Below the pieces are notes generated by a model. It ran no database searches and was not told the origin of the DNA. It saw only the letters and a list, made by a program, of their open reading frames with translations. 64,000 nt of DNA. Source: Bacteroidota bacterium. GTDB taxonomy: Bacteria; Bacteroidota; Bacteroidia; NS11-12g; UBA955. Shown one piece after another: positions 27,262-36,227 of the stretch. A program made the translations under genes and the position numbers. Each line of letters starts with the position of its first letter. Position 1 is the stretch's first letter. Location of the stretch: contig JAGXTF010000012.1 in the NCBI GenBank assembly GCA_018333525.1, positions 1 through 64,000 of the forward strand, in the 5' to 3' direction.

Positions 27262-28698
27262 ATGATTCAGTTACAGAATTATATCAATGGTTCATTTGAA
27301 CCGCCAAAATCAGGAGCATATCTGGAGAATTTTGAACCGGCAAAAGGAGAGGTTTTTTCCATGGTTCCGAATTCTGGACCGGAGGATGTGGAAGCTGCTT
27401 ATCAAGCGGCCTGGGCTGCATTTCCTGCCTGGAAAAACACACCTGCAGAAGAGAAATTTAAAATATTAAACCGCATTGCCGAATTGATAGACAGCAATCG
27501 CAACCGCTTTGCTGAGGCCGAGAGTCGTGACCAGGGGAAACCGGTGTGGCTGGCGAAAAACGAAATGGTTCGCGCTGCACAAAATTTTCGATTTTTTGCA
27601 ACTGCTGCCATGCAATTTGCGAGTGAAAGCCACAGTATGGAAGACCGTGGAATTAATTATACCTTGCGTCAACCGCTTGGAGTTGTTGGGTGTATCAGTC
27701 CATGGAATTTGCCACTGTATTTATATACCTGGAAAATAGCACCGGCATTGGCTGCAGGAAATTGTGTAGTGAGTAAACCAAGCGAATTCACACCGTATTC
27801 TGCATACATACTCGGTGAAATTTGTACCGAAGCGGGATTACCTGCCGGTGTTTTAAATATTGTGCATGGCCTCGGTAATTCGGCAGGACAGGCAATTGTG
27901 GAACATCCCGGAATTAAAGCCATTTCTTTTACAGGGGGAACGGTTACCGGAAAACATATTGCCTCGGTTGCTGCACCCATGTTTAAAAAATTAAGTCTGG
28001 AATTGGGAGGGAAAAATCCGAATATCATTTTTGCAGATGCAGATTTGGAAAAGGCAGTAAAAACCACCATCAATTCTTCCTTTCTCAATCAGGGAGAAAT
28101 TTGTCTTTGCGGTTCCAGAATTTTGATACAAAAACAGGTTTATGAAACTGTTAAAAACAAATTGGTGGATGCTGTAAATCAAATGAAAACAGGGAATCCG
28201 GCAGATGAAAAAACGAGAATTGGAGCCATAGTGAGCAAGCCGCATTACCACAAAGTTTTGGGATATATTGACCTTGCAAAAGAAGAGGGTGGAAATATAT
28301 TAACAGGCGGTAAAGCGCTGGACCCGGAAGGTTTTGAAAATGGATGGTTTATTGCACCCACGATAATTGAAGGACTGCCTTATGATTGCAGAACCAATCA
28401 GGAGGAAATATTCGGTCCTGTTGTATCTTTAATACCTTTTGAAACAGAGGAAGAAGCATTGCAAATGGCCAACAGCACTAACTATGGCCTGGCTTGTTCT
28501 ATTTGGACCAGCGACTTAAACCGCGCACATAAAATGGCAGCGGCAATAGAGAGTGGAATTGTGTGGATCAATTGCTGGTTATTGCGCGATTTGCGCACTC
28601 CTTTTGGTGGTGTAAAACAGAGCGGAGTTGGCCGTGAGGGCGGGTGGGAAGCCATGCGCTTTTTCACCGATCCCAAAAATGTGTGCATTGCATTTTGA
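27262..28698 (+). CDS. Aldehyde dehydrogenase, 2-aminomuconate semialdehyde type
   Basis: This 478-residue NAD(P)-dependent enzyme has conserved ALDH motifs: SPWNLPLYL near residue 151, the NAD loop SFTGGTVTGKHI near 227, the catalytic Glu in ELGGKNPN, and the catalytic Cys in NQGEICLCG. The C-terminal signature WINCWLLRDLRTPFGG, followed by KQSGVGREGG, is typical of 2-hydroxymuconate or 2-aminomuconate semialdehyde dehydrogenases (ALDH8-like). These act in aromatic ring-cleavage or kynurenine breakdown. No other genes of such a pathway are in the window, so the real substrate is uncertain. Confidence 0.92.
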   Translation: MIQLQNYINGSFEPPKSGAYLENFEPAKGEVFSMVPNSGPEDVEAAYQAAWAAFPAWKNTPAEEKFKILNRIAELIDSNRNRFAEAESRDQGKPVWLAKNEMVRAAQNFRFFATAAMQFASESHSMEDRGINYTLRQPLGVVGCISPWNLPLYLYTWKIAPALAAGNCVVSKPSEFTPYSAYILGEICTEAGLPAGVLNIVHGLGNSAGQAIVEHPGIKAISFTGGTVTGKHIASVAAPMFKKLSLELGGKNPNIIFADADLEKAVKTTINSSFLNQGEICLCGSRILIQKQVYETVKNKLVDAVNQMKTGNPADEKTRIGAIVSKPHYHKVLGYIDLAKEEGGNILTGGKALDPEGFENGWFIAPTIIEGLPYDCRTNQEEIFGPVVSLIPFETEEEALQMANSTNYGLACSIWTSDLNRAHKMAAAIESGIVWINCWLLRDLRTPFGGVKQSGVGREGGWEAMRFFTDPKNVCIAF

Positions 28699-28749
28699 TG
28701 TGGGATATTTAATTCTTCTATACCATTTTCATGGCTTACATTCGCAAAC

Positions 28750-29790
28750 ATGTTCGAGAATCAACGAAGAACTGAACTTCATGACCTTGGTGAGTTTGGT
28801 CTGATTGAACATATAACTTCCTATTTCAAAAACCAAAATAAGGAATCTGTTTTTGGTATTGGCGATGATGCGGCGGTACTGGATTTCGGCGAAAAATATA
28901 CTTTGGTTTCTACGGATCATTTTATTGAGGGAATACACTTCGATCTCACCTTTCATCCATTGAGACATTTGGGCTACAAGGCTGTTGCAGCAGCGGTTAG
29001 TGACATATGTGCCATGAATGGAAATCCTCTGCAGATTTTAGTAAATATTGGATTGAGTAACCGGTTTTCTTTGGAAGCAGTGGAAGAAATTTACAGTGGA
29101 ATTCAAATTGCCTGTGAAAAATATGCAGTAGATCTGATTGGAGGGGATACCTCCTCGTCCCCGCGTGGATTGTATTTGTCTGTTACCGCAATAGGCTGTG
29201 TGGACAAGGATAAGGTTACTTACCGAAAAGGAGCGGAAGCCAATGATCTTTTGGTATTGACCGGAGATATTGGTGGCGCATATATGGGTTTGCAAATTCT
29301 GGAAAGAGAGAAAAAAGTTTTTATGGAACATCCGGAAATGCAGCCCGATTTGGAGAGACATGATTACATTGTAGGCAGGCAATTGCGGCCTGATGCGAGA
29401 AAGGATGTGATACAAATTTTGGCGGAAAAAGAAATTCTTCCAACCAGTATGATTGATGTGAGTGATGGCGTGGCTTCCGAGATTCACCATTTGGGAAAAC
29501 AAAGTGGTGTTGGATTTCAGGTTTTTGAGAATAAACTTCCCATTGATCCGCAAACTGTGGAACGCGCCATTGAATTCGGATTAAATCCGAGTATTGCAGC
29601 ACTCAATGGCGGAGAAGATTACGAACTTTTATTTACCATCAAACAGGGCGATTACGAAAAAATAAAACACCATCCTGATATGACTGTAATTGGTCATGCC
29701 ACCGAATTAGTAGGGAAATACAATCTGATTACCGAAAGCGGAAATTCATTTGAAATTCAAGCCCAGGGCTGGCAGCATTTTCAGGGTTAA
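28750..29790 (+). CDS. thiL: Thiamine-monophosphate kinase
   Basis: This 346-residue PurM-like ATP-grasp-independent kinase phosphorylates thiamine monophosphate to the active cofactor thiamine diphosphate. Typical segments are FGIGDDAAVL near residue 36, STDHFIEGIHFDL near 55, AAAVSDICAMNG near 78, GGDTSSSPRG near 129, and the C-terminal DVSDGVASEIHHL and NGGEDYELLFT. All metal-binding Asp positions are present. It overlaps or nearly abuts the sensor kinase gene, which begins just after its stop. Confidence 0.95.
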   Translation: MFENQRRTELHDLGEFGLIEHITSYFKNQNKESVFGIGDDAAVLDFGEKYTLVSTDHFIEGIHFDLTFHPLRHLGYKAVAAAVSDICAMNGNPLQILVNIGLSNRFSLEAVEEIYSGIQIACEKYAVDLIGGDTSSSPRGLYLSVTAIGCVDKDKVTYRKGAEANDLLVLTGDIGGAYMGLQILEREKKVFMEHPEMQPDLERHDYIVGRQLRPDARKDVIQILAEKEILPTSMIDVSDGVASEIHHLGKQSGVGFQVFENKLPIDPQTVERAIEFGLNPSIAALNGGEDYELLFTIKQGDYEKIKHHPDMTVIGHATELVGKYNLITESGNSFEIQAQGWQHFQG

Positions 29791-29794
29791 TACA

Positions 29795-32731
29795 TTGAAT
29801 AGATTTTTTACATATTGTCTTTTTCTGTTTGTGTGTTCTGTTGCCAGTCTGCATGCGCAGGACCCCGTATACCGGGTGCTGGATTACAAAGCCGGATTGC
29901 CTTCTAATTCCGTTTATAATATTCTGCAGGATTCACGCGGGTATATCTGGATGGCACATGACAAAGGACTTAGCAGATATAACGGATTAAACTTCGAGCA
30001 TTTTTCTTCCAATGTTATTCAGAGCCGGGCACTGAGCAATCTCGCTGAAGATAAGGATGGTCGTATTTGGTGTGAAAATTTTACCGGAGATTTGTTTTAT
30101 GTAAGAGACAAAGCACTGGTGAAACTGGATCAGATGCGATCCACCGGGAATTTTGTACCTTTTATTGTTTATCGCGGTTCCAAAATTGTTTCTACACGCG
30201 ATAACAAACTCCAGCAATACGATATCGCCAAGGAAAATACCGAATGGTTACAGATTCCCGGAATTAAATTTTCTGCTACAAATGTTTACGAACAAAACAA
30301 TATTATCTATAGTTTTTCGGAAGCATCCAGAAAAATTTGCGCCATCAAGGATCAGAAATTATTCTGGTCGGTAAATCTTCCTGCGGGCATGAGTCCTTTC
30401 CACCTGGCTATTGGTGGAAACAGGGTATATGTAATGCCCAAAACAGGTACAGATAAAATGCTTATTATTCAGAATGGGAAAATTCTGAAAGAAACATCTT
30501 TGGGAATTCCGGCAATTATACAAAATGTAAATGTGTTGGATAACCGTATATGGGTTAGCACTACAGAAGGAGCATACAGTTTTGATCTGGAATTGAATAT
30601 TCAAAATGGAGGCAGGGCATATTTTAGAAATTGCAATATTTCGAAAGTGCTGCAGGATGCAGAAGGCTTGTTGTGGTTCAGTACTTTGAACAAAGGGGTT
30701 TTGCTGGTTCCAAACCTGGATGTGGTAATGTTGAATCCGGGCGTGGAAAGCATCACAACACTGCAATATTTACCTGCATTACAACGCTTATTGTTGGGCA
30801 CAGAAGACAATAAATTATTTGAATTAAATGAGAATACCTGGAGTGCTGTTTTATTAAAAGATTTTGGTATCCGACATGATGTAACTCTTCTGTATCACGA
30901 TATTTCCAACGACCGATTTTTTGTTTCGAGTGATAAAATGTATGCACTTTCCGGTATCGGAAATGTGATAGAGTTTCAAAAGTCTATTCCCATGAAAGAT
31001 GTAGTTTTTCTTGGAAATGAAACTTACGCACTGGCATCACCGGAAGGTATCGTATTGTTTAAAACCACCAACGATACTACCGATCAATATTTTGCAAAAT
31101 TATTTACAGGACATCCCTTACCGTGGATTTCCAACAGGCAGTTATTGCCTGGTACAGAAGGCCGGGCGAAATGCGTGGCCTATGATCCCATACACAAAAT
31201 TCTTTATGGTTCCAGCTATACCGGTTTGTTTAGTATGGGACAGAAAAAACGGATTATTAACTATAAAAATAAAATTGGAGAACATATATATGCTTCTGAT
31301 ATTGTTGTGAGAGGTGGGAGGGCATTTGTGTCTACATACAGGGGCCGGTTACTGGTTTTAGAGAGCGGGAAAATTATTCATAATATTGAATCTTTCAGAG
31401 GATTGGAATCCAAATCCATTGTTAAAATTCAGGAATCCGGTGATTTTTTATGGTTGCTTTTTGAAAATGCTCTGGTAAAATATAATATGTATAAAAATAC
31501 ATATTCTGTAATATCTGTTGCAGATGGTTTGCCAAATACCGAGATTAAAGATATTACCAGCGCCAATGGAATTGTATATCTGGCAACCCGTGAGGGGCTT
31601 GTAGTTTTCAGAGAAAATATAAATTCCAAAGTGGTAAATCCCAGATTGGTTATAGAAGAATTTTCGGTGAATAATGTGGTGCTCAGTAATCCGCTGAATT
31701 CTTACGAATTGGGTACTTCTGAAAACAATCTGGAGGTGGGTTTGGGAATTATGTCGTACAGCAATAATTCCGAAATTGAGGTATTTTATAATATCAACGA
31801 AAAAGGCTGGATCAGACTCGGCAGTGTAAACCGGATGTTGCATCTGGTGGGTCTTGCACCAGGAAAATATGAAGTTCGATTTAAGGCAATTTCCGTAAGT
31901 GGAAGGGAAACCATTTCACCGGAAGTGTTGCGTTTCCGAATTGCAGCACCCATTTATGCGCGTTGGTGGTTTTTGTTGTTGCTGCTTATTTTGGTGAGTG
32001 CGCTGGTATTTTATTTCATGCGATTCAGGTTATATGAATTAAAGAAAGAAGCCGAATACAGAACAGCCAAGGAAAAGCTGGAGCGCGAGCTTCAGATCAG
32101 CACCCTGGCATCGATTAAATCGCAGATGAATCCCCATTTCGTATTTAATGCGTTGAATACGGTACAGTCCTATATTTTTACAAATGACAGAGACAATGCT
32201 ACGGATTACCTGCAGAAATTTTCGGAACTAACGAGGATGATTTTGGACATGAGTACCAGAGAAAAGATCAATCTTTCTGAAGAAATTAAAGCGCTTACAT
32301 TGTACCTGGAACTAGAAAAACGCCGTTTTGAAGATACCATAGAATACCAGATTGTAGTAAATGAAAATATTGCTCCTGAAATGGTTCAGATTCCATCCAT
32401 GCTCATTCAGCCTTATGTAGAAAATGCAATCAAACATGGCTTACTCCACAAAAAAGGAGATAGAAAACTGAAGGTGGAATTCGTAAAAGAGGGAAATGCA
32501 GTAATTGCATTTATTGATGATAACGGAATTGGAAGAAGAAAATCTCAGGAAATGAAGGCTTCGAAACCGAGCAGCCACAGAAGTTTTGCAAGTGAGGCGA
32601 ACAAGCGCCGGTTGCAGCTTTTGAATCAGGGAAGAAAAAATACAATTGATATAGAATATCTCGATAAAATGGACAGTTATGGAAATCCACTGGGAACGAT
32701 GGTGATTTTAGCCATACCTCTGAATTTCTAA
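29795..32731 (+). CDS. Hybrid-type sensor: two-component propeller, Y_Y_Y domain and LytS-type histidine kinase
   Basis: The start is set at TTG 29795 because LNRFFTYCLFLFVCSVASLHAQ then forms a signal peptide. There is no ATG, and the open frame extends to TTG 29750 inside thiL. The long periplasmic part (residues 22-715) shows propeller repeats (GLPSNSVYNILQDSRGYIWMA, DGRIWCEN and similar) and a Y_Y_Y-type domain (residues about 635-700). One membrane helix follows near residues 724-745 with a coiled coil. The LytS/His_kinase core has QMNPHFVFNALNTVQSY, where His is phosphorylated, and an ATPase domain (YVENAIKHGL, DDNGIGRRK). It probably senses a polymer or envelope signal and phosphorylates the LytTR regulator encoded next. 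Confidence 0.88.
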   Translation: MNRFFTYCLFLFVCSVASLHAQDPVYRVLDYKAGLPSNSVYNILQDSRGYIWMAHDKGLSRYNGLNFEHFSSNVIQSRALSNLAEDKDGRIWCENFTGDLFYVRDKALVKLDQMRSTGNFVPFIVYRGSKIVSTRDNKLQQYDIAKENTEWLQIPGIKFSATNVYEQNNIIYSFSEASRKICAIKDQKLFWSVNLPAGMSPFHLAIGGNRVYVMPKTGTDKMLIIQNGKILKETSLGIPAIIQNVNVLDNRIWVSTTEGAYSFDLELNIQNGGRAYFRNCNISKVLQDAEGLLWFSTLNKGVLLVPNLDVVMLNPGVESITTLQYLPALQRLLLGTEDNKLFELNENTWSAVLLKDFGIRHDVTLLYHDISNDRFFVSSDKMYALSGIGNVIEFQKSIPMKDVVFLGNETYALASPEGIVLFKTTNDTTDQYFAKLFTGHPLPWISNRQLLPGTEGRAKCVAYDPIHKILYGSSYTGLFSMGQKKRIINYKNKIGEHIYASDIVVRGGRAFVSTYRGRLLVLESGKIIHNIESFRGLESKSIVKIQESGDFLWLLFENALVKYNMYKNTYSVISVADGLPNTEIKDITSANGIVYLATREGLVVFRENINSKVVNPRLVIEEFSVNNVVLSNPLNSYELGTSENNLEVGLGIMSYSNNSEIEVFYNINEKGWIRLGSVNRMLHLVGLAPGKYEVRFKAISVSGRETISPEVLRFRIAAPIYARWWFLLLLLILVSALVFYFMRFRLYELKKEAEYRTAKEKLERELQISTLASIKSQMNPHFVFNALNTVQSYIFTNDRDNATDYLQKFSELTRMILDMSTREKINLSEEIKALTLYLELEKRRFEDTIEYQIVVNENIAPEMVQIPSMLIQPYVENAIKHGLLHKKGDRKLKVEFVKEGNAVIAFIDDNGIGRRKSQEMKASKPSSHRSFASEANKRRLQLLNQGRKNTIDIEYLDKMDSYGNPLGTMVILAIPLNF

Positions 32732-32796
32732 TAAAAACGAAAGGAAGCAATAATATTACTTGCCCATTTACGTGATATTGAATAAATTTGAAAAAA

Positions 32797-33564
32797 ATGG
32801 CAAAATACCCCTGCGTAATCATCGATGATGAAGGCATGGCCAGAAAACTGTTGAGAGCTATGCTGGACAGTTATTGTCCGGATCTGGAAGTAGTTGCGGA
32901 ATGCAGCGACCTGCCAACCGGTGTAAAAGCAATAAAAAAAATGGACCCGAAGTTGGTATTTCTAGATATAGAAATGCCCGGGTACAGTGGCCTTGAGTTG
33001 TTAGACTTCTTCGATGAAGATGAATTAACCTTTGATGTAATTTTTATTACAGCGTATAACGAATATGCCATACAGGCATTCCGTTTTTCTGCGATCGACT
33101 ATTTGTTAAAGCCACTGCAGCAGCAGCAATTGATTGATGCTGTGGATCGCTTTATTAAAAAAACCGAAAAGCAAAGTACCAATAGATTGGAGGCATTAAA
33201 ATCCAATTTAAATACCGATGAGCCCATTGGTGAAAAAAGAATTGTGGTGCCAATTGGCCAATCTCTGAAATTTTTAAAACTCAGTGATATTGTAATGATC
33301 AAAGGAGAAGGTGCTTACAGCGAGGTGGTTTTGAGAAATGGAGAAAAATTACTGGCAAGTAAAAATTTGAAGCATTTTGAAGAGATGCTCACCGGTGTTT
33401 CGCGTTTTTTCAGGTCGCACAAATCCTATATCATCAACATGCATGAGGTGATTGAATACAGCAAATCAGATGGAGGTGTGATACATATGAAAGACAATCT
33501 CACTGCAGGAATATCTCCGGATAAGCTGGAAGATTTCATGAAACTGATGCAGGGGAATAATTAG
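32797..33564 (+). CDS. LytTR-family response regulator
   Basis: The start is the ATG at 32797 (MAKYPCVIIDDEGMARK, 255 residues); the frame extends three codons to a TTG. The receiver domain has DDE near residue 10, the phosphoacceptor in VFLDIEMPGYSG, and the conserved ITAYNEYAIQAFRFSAIDYLLKP stretch in pieces. The C-terminal LytTR DNA-binding domain (residues 150-250) has FFRSHKSYIINMHEV. It lies 65 bases after the sensor kinase gene as its cognate partner. Its last codon is embedded in a palindromic element that begins at 33563. Confidence 0.95.
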   Translation: MAKYPCVIIDDEGMARKLLRAMLDSYCPDLEVVAECSDLPTGVKAIKKMDPKLVFLDIEMPGYSGLELLDFFDEDELTFDVIFITAYNEYAIQAFRFSAIDYLLKPLQQQQLIDAVDRFIKKTEKQSTNRLEALKSNLNTDEPIGEKRIVVPIGQSLKFLKLSDIVMIKGEGAYSEVVLRNGEKLLASKNLKHFEEMLTGVSRFFRSHKSYIINMHEVIEYSKSDGGVIHMKDNLTAGISPDKLEDFMKLMQGNN

Positions 33565-33750
33565 AACGTATCTCAAAAGTCCTTTTAGTCAATTCAATTA
33601 AACTAAAATCAATTTATTTTCTCCTGCTCCATTTTGCGCAACACTGCGTTGCTTCTCTTTTTCAGGCAACCAGCCTGAAATTCGAAAAGCGCCTTGTTTT
33701 GCACAAAATGGCTTGGAATTGACTTGAAAATTACTTTTGCGATACGTTCT
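33563..33750. repeat. 188-bp palindromic element, MITE-like
   Basis: The ends are inverted repeats (agaacgtatctcaaaagt at 33563-33580 and the complement of agaacgtatcgcaaaagt at 33733-33750, one mismatch). The arms stay roughly complementary inward (gtcaattcaa against ttggaattgac, ccattttgcgcaa against ttgcacaaaatgg) to an apex, caggc-aacca-gcctg. No gene lies within. The left end begins inside the stop codon of the response regulator. This is the shape of a non-autonomous miniature transposon or a large hairpin. Confidence 0.65.
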
Positions 33751-33780
33751 TCCTTTCCTAAATAAAATAACAATTAAATA

Positions 33781-33812
33781 AAAAATGGGAATAAATCTAT
33801 TCCCATTTTTTT
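33781..33812. terminator. Bidirectional terminator
   Basis: aatgggaata-aatc-tattcccatt with an upstream A-run and a downstream T-run forms an intrinsic terminator. It serves the response regulator gene on the plus strand and perhaps the STAS-like gene on the minus strand. Confidence 0.8.
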
Positions 33813-33902
33813 GGATATTTATTTAAATTTAATCTCACAATTATGCATAAAAATAGTGCATCGCTACTTTGTGCAATGATTTAAAAAACTGAGAAATTGC
33901 GA

Positions 33903-34280
33903 TTATGAATTCAGCCAGGTAATGGCGTCGGACTCATTTTCGAAATACTTCTTGCGTGCTGTATCTGAAGTAGATATCAGACTGAAGAATTCGCGTTTGT
34001 TTGGAAGTACAATGGCAATTTTATCGATACCATTGTGCAACAGAGGGAGTTCCAGACTTGTTTTGGCCCAATCCTGCATATGATTACTCACATGATGGCT
34101 GAGCTCGTGGTTGTGAACCAGAACTTTGGTTACATTGTTGCTTACGGCGTGTGCTACAAATTGCAGAAAGGCAGATTTCATTGCCTCTTCGCTATTGATT
34201 TCATTGCTCAGTGAAATCTTCGCGATTCCACCATCCAACAGGTGTACACTAAATCCCGGGGTACTTTGTATTTGACTCAT
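33903..34280 (-). CDS. Small STAS/SpoIIAA-like protein
   Basis: The start is chosen at MSQIQSTPGFSVHLL (125 residues); the frame extends seven codons to an earlier ATG. The pattern (beta-rich opening IAKISLSNEIN, then VSNNVTKVLVHNHEL, then IDKIAIVLPNKREF and a C-terminal helix) resembles the STAS/SpoIIAA-like fold found in many Bacteroidota hypothetical proteins. No catalytic residues are evident. It lies 117 bases downstream of the FAD oxidase gene on the same strand and could be transcribed with it, though it need not belong to that cluster. Confidence 0.65.
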   Translation of the reverse strand: MSQIQSTPGFSVHLLDGGIAKISLSNEINSEEAMKSAFLQFVAHAVSNNVTKVLVHNHELSHHVSNHMQDWAKTSLELPLLHNGIDKIAIVLPNKREFFSLISTSDTARKKYFENESDAITWLNS

Positions 34281-34397
34281 GGCTAATAAATTAAATGCCA
34301 ATGTAGCACTTTGTTAACGTAATTCAAAACGAAAAACATCGCTTATCGTTGAATTTCATAAAATTACATATTTAAGATATCTTTTTAATGCAGAATT

Positions 34398-35750
34398 TTA
34401 ACTGAAATCCACAGGTTCGGCATTCAGCGTACCATACAACAAACCATCCGGGTTGTGTAGCTTGGACAAGTGCTCGATTTCCGTTGCACCTGTGCCGTAA
34501 TACTTTACAGAGATATTGTTTTCAGCCGGATCTGCATAATTCGGATATAGAAATCCATTCAAAAAGGGTTGCAATTTTTGATACGTTTCGTTTACCCATT
34601 GTGTAGCTCCGTAACGTTCCTGGTCTTCAAACCAAACACCCATAATGCTCAGAATAAAATTGGCATCCCTGTGTGCGAATGCAATTTCTGCATGATCCGG
34701 ATGTTGAATTTTCCCACTCAGTGTATCCAGATTGATTCTACAGTAAGGTGTAGGGCATTTGGAATAGGCATCTAATAGTATTTGTATGACTTCTGCAGCG
34801 ATATTCCCCTGAATGAGCCCATTCTTCCATTGAAAGCAGGGACCTTCAACAATCGTACTTGCATTGATCTGCTGCATTTCTGTATAGGAATAGGTGCCAA
34901 TATTATGAAATACCGGTTCAGCCCATTGAAGCATGGTTTGAAAGTAAGACATGCCTATTTCAGAATCTCCGTTATACATGCCATAAATCTTGATAATCGG
35001 ACCCATTTCCTGGTTGATGCGCAAGTACAGATTCAGAGCTTCCGGTGCATCCTGGAGCATTTTGTCGTAGAGAGGAAGGATTTCTTCTGCATGGTTCAAA
35101 TGCCAGCAAATATTACCGCCGACAACCTGTGCGGGAATGTCAGATAACCTGAATTTCAAACTGGTAACAATGCCGAAATTGCCCTGGCCGGCACCTTGCA
35201 GGGCTCGATACAGAGAAGTATTGGATGTTTTGTTGCATACCAAAACTTCACCACGCATATTGATCAATTCGGCCTCCAAAAGGTGATCGCAGGTTAGACC
35301 AAGTGATCTGGACAAAAAACCATTTCCGCCTCCGAGCGTGAGACCGGCTATCCCTACAACAGGGCAATCCCCGAGTGGAATGGCTTTGAGGTTTGGATTC
35401 AATGCAGCATCAATTTCGTGTGCCAAAGCTCCGGCACCAATTTCTACTGAATTTTCCTTCCAGTTGGGAGTAATGGTTTTGATTTTTCGCATGGATACCA
35501 CCAATCCATTTTCATTGAGACCTGAGCCCACGGTACTATGGCCACCATTTAAAACAGAAATGCGAATTTGATTTTGTTGCGCAAATAATACAGCTTGTAC
35601 AATATCCTCATTGGATTCTGCAACCAGAACTGCAATTGGTTTTTTTTGAAAATGACCGTTAAAAGTGAAGAGATTTTCGGAATATCCGGAATCTTCTTGT
35701 AAATAAATTTTACCCTTGCATGAAGCGCTCAGGACATTCCAGTCCAACAT
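34398..35750 (-). CDS. Berberine-bridge-type FAD-linked oxidase
   Basis: This 450-residue flavoprotein of the vanillyl-alcohol oxidase/BBE superfamily has the PP-loop region (RISVLNGGHSTVGSG, about residues 72-86), whose His normally binds the 8-alpha position of FAD. CPVVGIAGLTLGGGNG near residues 129-144 has Cys in the position of the second covalent link in bicovalent members. The BBE C-terminal segment (YYGTGATEIEHLSKLHNPDGLLYG) is present. There is no signal peptide, so it is cytosolic. It starts 22 bases after the Trp-Tyr repeat peptide gene and must share its transcript. It is a good candidate for oxidising that peptide, although BBE enzymes also oxidise sugars and alkaloids. Confidence 0.9.
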   Translation of the reverse strand: MLDWNVLSASCKGKIYLQEDSGYSENLFTFNGHFQKKPIAVLVAESNEDIVQAVLFAQQNQIRISVLNGGHSTVGSGLNENGLVVSMRKIKTITPNWKENSVEIGAGALAHEIDAALNPNLKAIPLGDCPVVGIAGLTLGGGNGFLSRSLGLTCDHLLEAELINMRGEVLVCNKTSNTSLYRALQGAGQGNFGIVTSLKFRLSDIPAQVVGGNICWHLNHAEEILPLYDKMLQDAPEALNLYLRINQEMGPIIKIYGMYNGDSEIGMSYFQTMLQWAEPVFHNIGTYSYTEMQQINASTIVEGPCFQWKNGLIQGNIAAEVIQILLDAYSKCPTPYCRINLDTLSGKIQHPDHAEIAFAHRDANFILSIMGVWFEDQERYGATQWVNETYQKLQPFLNGFLYPNYADPAENNISVKYYGTGATEIEHLSKLHNPDGLLYGTLNAEPVDFS

Positions 35751-35772
35751 TTAGATAAAAGGCGCAAATCAA

Positions 35773-35970
35773 TCAGTGCTTTTCGCGAATGTACCAGCCG
35801 GCACCTTTCCTATTTTCATTCAGGTACCATCCCGGTGTGCTTTTTTCATTCAAATACCATCCCGGAGTAGATTTACGCAAAGCAAAAGTGCTTTTGGGGT
35901 TTGGAATGGTTTCGAAATCAAAATTGTCTTTTGATGGGGTAACCGAGAATTCCATTTTCAATTTTTCCAT
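35773..35970 (-). CDS. Candidate RiPP precursor peptide with three Gly-Trp-Tyr repeats
   Basis: This peptide has 65 residues. Residues 1-33 form a charged leader-like region (MEKLKMEFSVTPSKDNFDFE, then IPNPKSTFALRK). The rest is three tandem units of about 10 residues, STPGWYLNEK (34-43), STPGWYLNEN (44-53) and, after R54, KGAGWYIREK (55-64), ending in His. Units 1 and 2 have nearly the same amino acids but use different codons for Ser, Thr, Tyr and Leu, so the peptide itself has been conserved. An exact promoter (36000-36029) lies upstream and an FAD oxidase gene 22 bases downstream. The divergent operon encodes a tryptophan halogenase. The function is inferred from context. Confidence 0.75.
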   Translation of the reverse strand: MEKLKMEFSVTPSKDNFDFETIPNPKSTFALRKSTPGWYLNEKSTPGWYLNENRKGAGWYIREKH

Positions 35971-35999
35971 GGCTATAGGTTAAATTTATCTTGAATTGT

Positions 36000-36029
36000 C
36001 AAATATAATCAAAAGAAGCACAAAAACAA
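36000..36029 (-). promoter_or_regulatory. Promoter of the repeat-peptide/FAD oxidase operon
   Basis: On the minus strand TTG (36027-36029), a 19-base spacer and TATATTTG (36000-36007) match the Bacteroidota consensus TTG-N19-TAnnTTTG exactly. Transcription would start about 23 bases before the peptide ATG at 35970, which supports the small gene being expressed. Confidence 0.7.
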
Positions 36030-36213
36030 TTTTGGGGTAAATTCCGCATGATTAATTTCCCTTCTTATCCGTATAAAAAGATGGTAAGTAAGGAGATACC
36101 TAACCGGTTAATGACGGGAATTGTCTGCATTTCAATGACGGTTTTTATGTTTTGATGTTGTACGAATTGCATGTTTTTTGATAACGAAATCAGAAAAAAC
36201 GGGATGCAATTTT

Positions 36214-36227
36214 GTAACATTTGTTAC
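36214..36227. promoter_or_regulatory. Palindromic operator candidate GTAACA-TT-TGTTAC
   Basis: This is a perfect 14-bp palindrome inside ttGTAACATTTGTTACtg. The half-site spacing GTAAC-N4-GTTAC resembles Crp/Fnr-superfamily operators. It sits 209 bases before the adenylate cyclase start and 243 bases from the peptide start. The regulator is unknown. Confidence 0.4.

Noticed and set aside
35789-35983. 64-codon plus-strand open frame opposite the repeat peptide
   Set aside because: It is the mirror of the repeats. The codon differences between units are synonymous on the minus strand, where the promoter and downstream oxidase also lie.
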